Shown: in pieces, positions 63,934-64,000 of the stretch
Layout of the letters: each line of letters opens with the position of its first letter
Position numbering within the stretch: position 1 is the stretch's first letter
NCBI GenBank assembly: GCA_963675995.2
Contig: CAXXIY010000003.1
Coordinates: 124,001 to 188,000 of the forward strand
Reading direction: 5' to 3'
Length of the DNA: 64,000 bases
Source of the DNA: JAAFHB01 sp963675995
GTDB lineage: Bacteria; Bacteroidota; Bacteroidia; Bacteroidales; Prolixibacteraceae
Translations under genes and position numbers: made by a program
The notes under the pieces: generated by a model
Told to the model about the DNA's origin: nothing
What the model saw: only the letters and a program-made list of their open reading frames with translations
Database searches by the model: none

Positions 63934-64000
63934 ATGGAATTATTTTCTGCAAAAGAAGTCTCAAAATCTTATGCCAACCATCAGGCGTTAACCAATGTTT
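63934..64000 (+). CDS. ABC transporter ATP-binding protein, 3'-truncated by window end
   Basis: The first 22 codons, beginning MELFSAKEVSKSYANHQALTN, match the start of an ABC ATPase, where this strand precedes the Walker A loop. The rest lies outside the window. It starts 21 bp after the CPBP protease gene and may be co-transcribed. Confidence 0.7.
   Translation, partial: MELFSAKEVSKSYANHQALTNV

Noticed and set aside
1..64000. tRNA, rRNA, CRISPR, insertion sequence or prophage
   Set aside because: Every gap was read for cloverleaf ends, repeat-spacer patterns and transposase or integrase motifs; none was found.

Overview
The window comes from a bacterium of the phylum Bacteroidota (Bacteroidetes). 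The evidence is a SusC/SusD pair next to a family GH97 glycosidase, several promoters of the phylum's TTG-N18..20-TAnnTTTG type, A-rich translation starts without clear Shine-Dalgarno sequences, a SOTCase-type ArgF', and a PurF-like paralog of a kind I associate with Bacteroides relatives. GC content is moderate and the intergenic DNA is very AT-rich. I saw no rRNA, tRNA, CRISPR array, transposase or phage gene.

Region 1 (1-13,470, + strand) is an accessory catabolic locus. It holds a 5'-truncated SusC, a SusD lipoprotein, a GH97 glycosidase, a glycyl radical enzyme (GRE) with a twin-arginine-like leader, its radical-SAM activase, an isomerase-like TIM barrel, and a three-part fusion of a membrane di-iron oxygenase, a Rieske ferredoxin and an NqrF-type reductase. 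The fusion resembles the separate MocD/MocE/MocF proteins of rhizopine catabolism. Placing an oxygen-sensitive radical enzyme beside an oxygen-consuming oxygenase in a sugar-uptake locus is the most unusual thing in the window. A large polytopic membrane protein of unknown function lies convergent to it.

Region 2 (15,700-28,500) handles nitrogen. A minus-strand group encodes a porin-like protein, PII, AmtB and a second PII, preceded by three evenly spaced repeats. Then follow a metallophosphatase, argH, and glutamate synthase gltB-gltD, ending in a strong terminator.

Region 3 (28,590-38,600, minus strand) is a complete histidine operon, hisG-D-C-B-[purU]-[thioredoxin-like]-H-A-F-IE. It is preceded by a classical attenuator with a 15-residue leader peptide carrying four consecutive His codons. 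A GH105 hydrolase is divergent from it.

Region 4 (39,800-54,720, minus strand) has a PurF-like protein lacking its glutaminase residues, then a merged arginine/proline cluster read as argR, GNAT, argG, argC, argD, proC, XRE-cupin regulator, acyl-CoA synthetase, small membrane protein, proB, proA, argF', argB, argE. With argH and carAB, every step from glutamate to arginine has a candidate. Residue 90 of ArgF' predicts the N-succinyl route.

Region 5 (54,720-64,000) starts with carA-carB, divergent from argR, behind an apparent transcription attenuator whose 11-codon leader ORF forms the 5' arm of the terminator. Then come gdhA (minus), an SDR/DUF2867 protein, a CPBP intramembrane protease and the start of an ABC-transporter ATPase cut by the window end. 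Much of the window is therefore one nitrogen-assimilation and glutamate-family amino acid neighbourhood, flanked on the left by a polysaccharide-utilisation-type locus.
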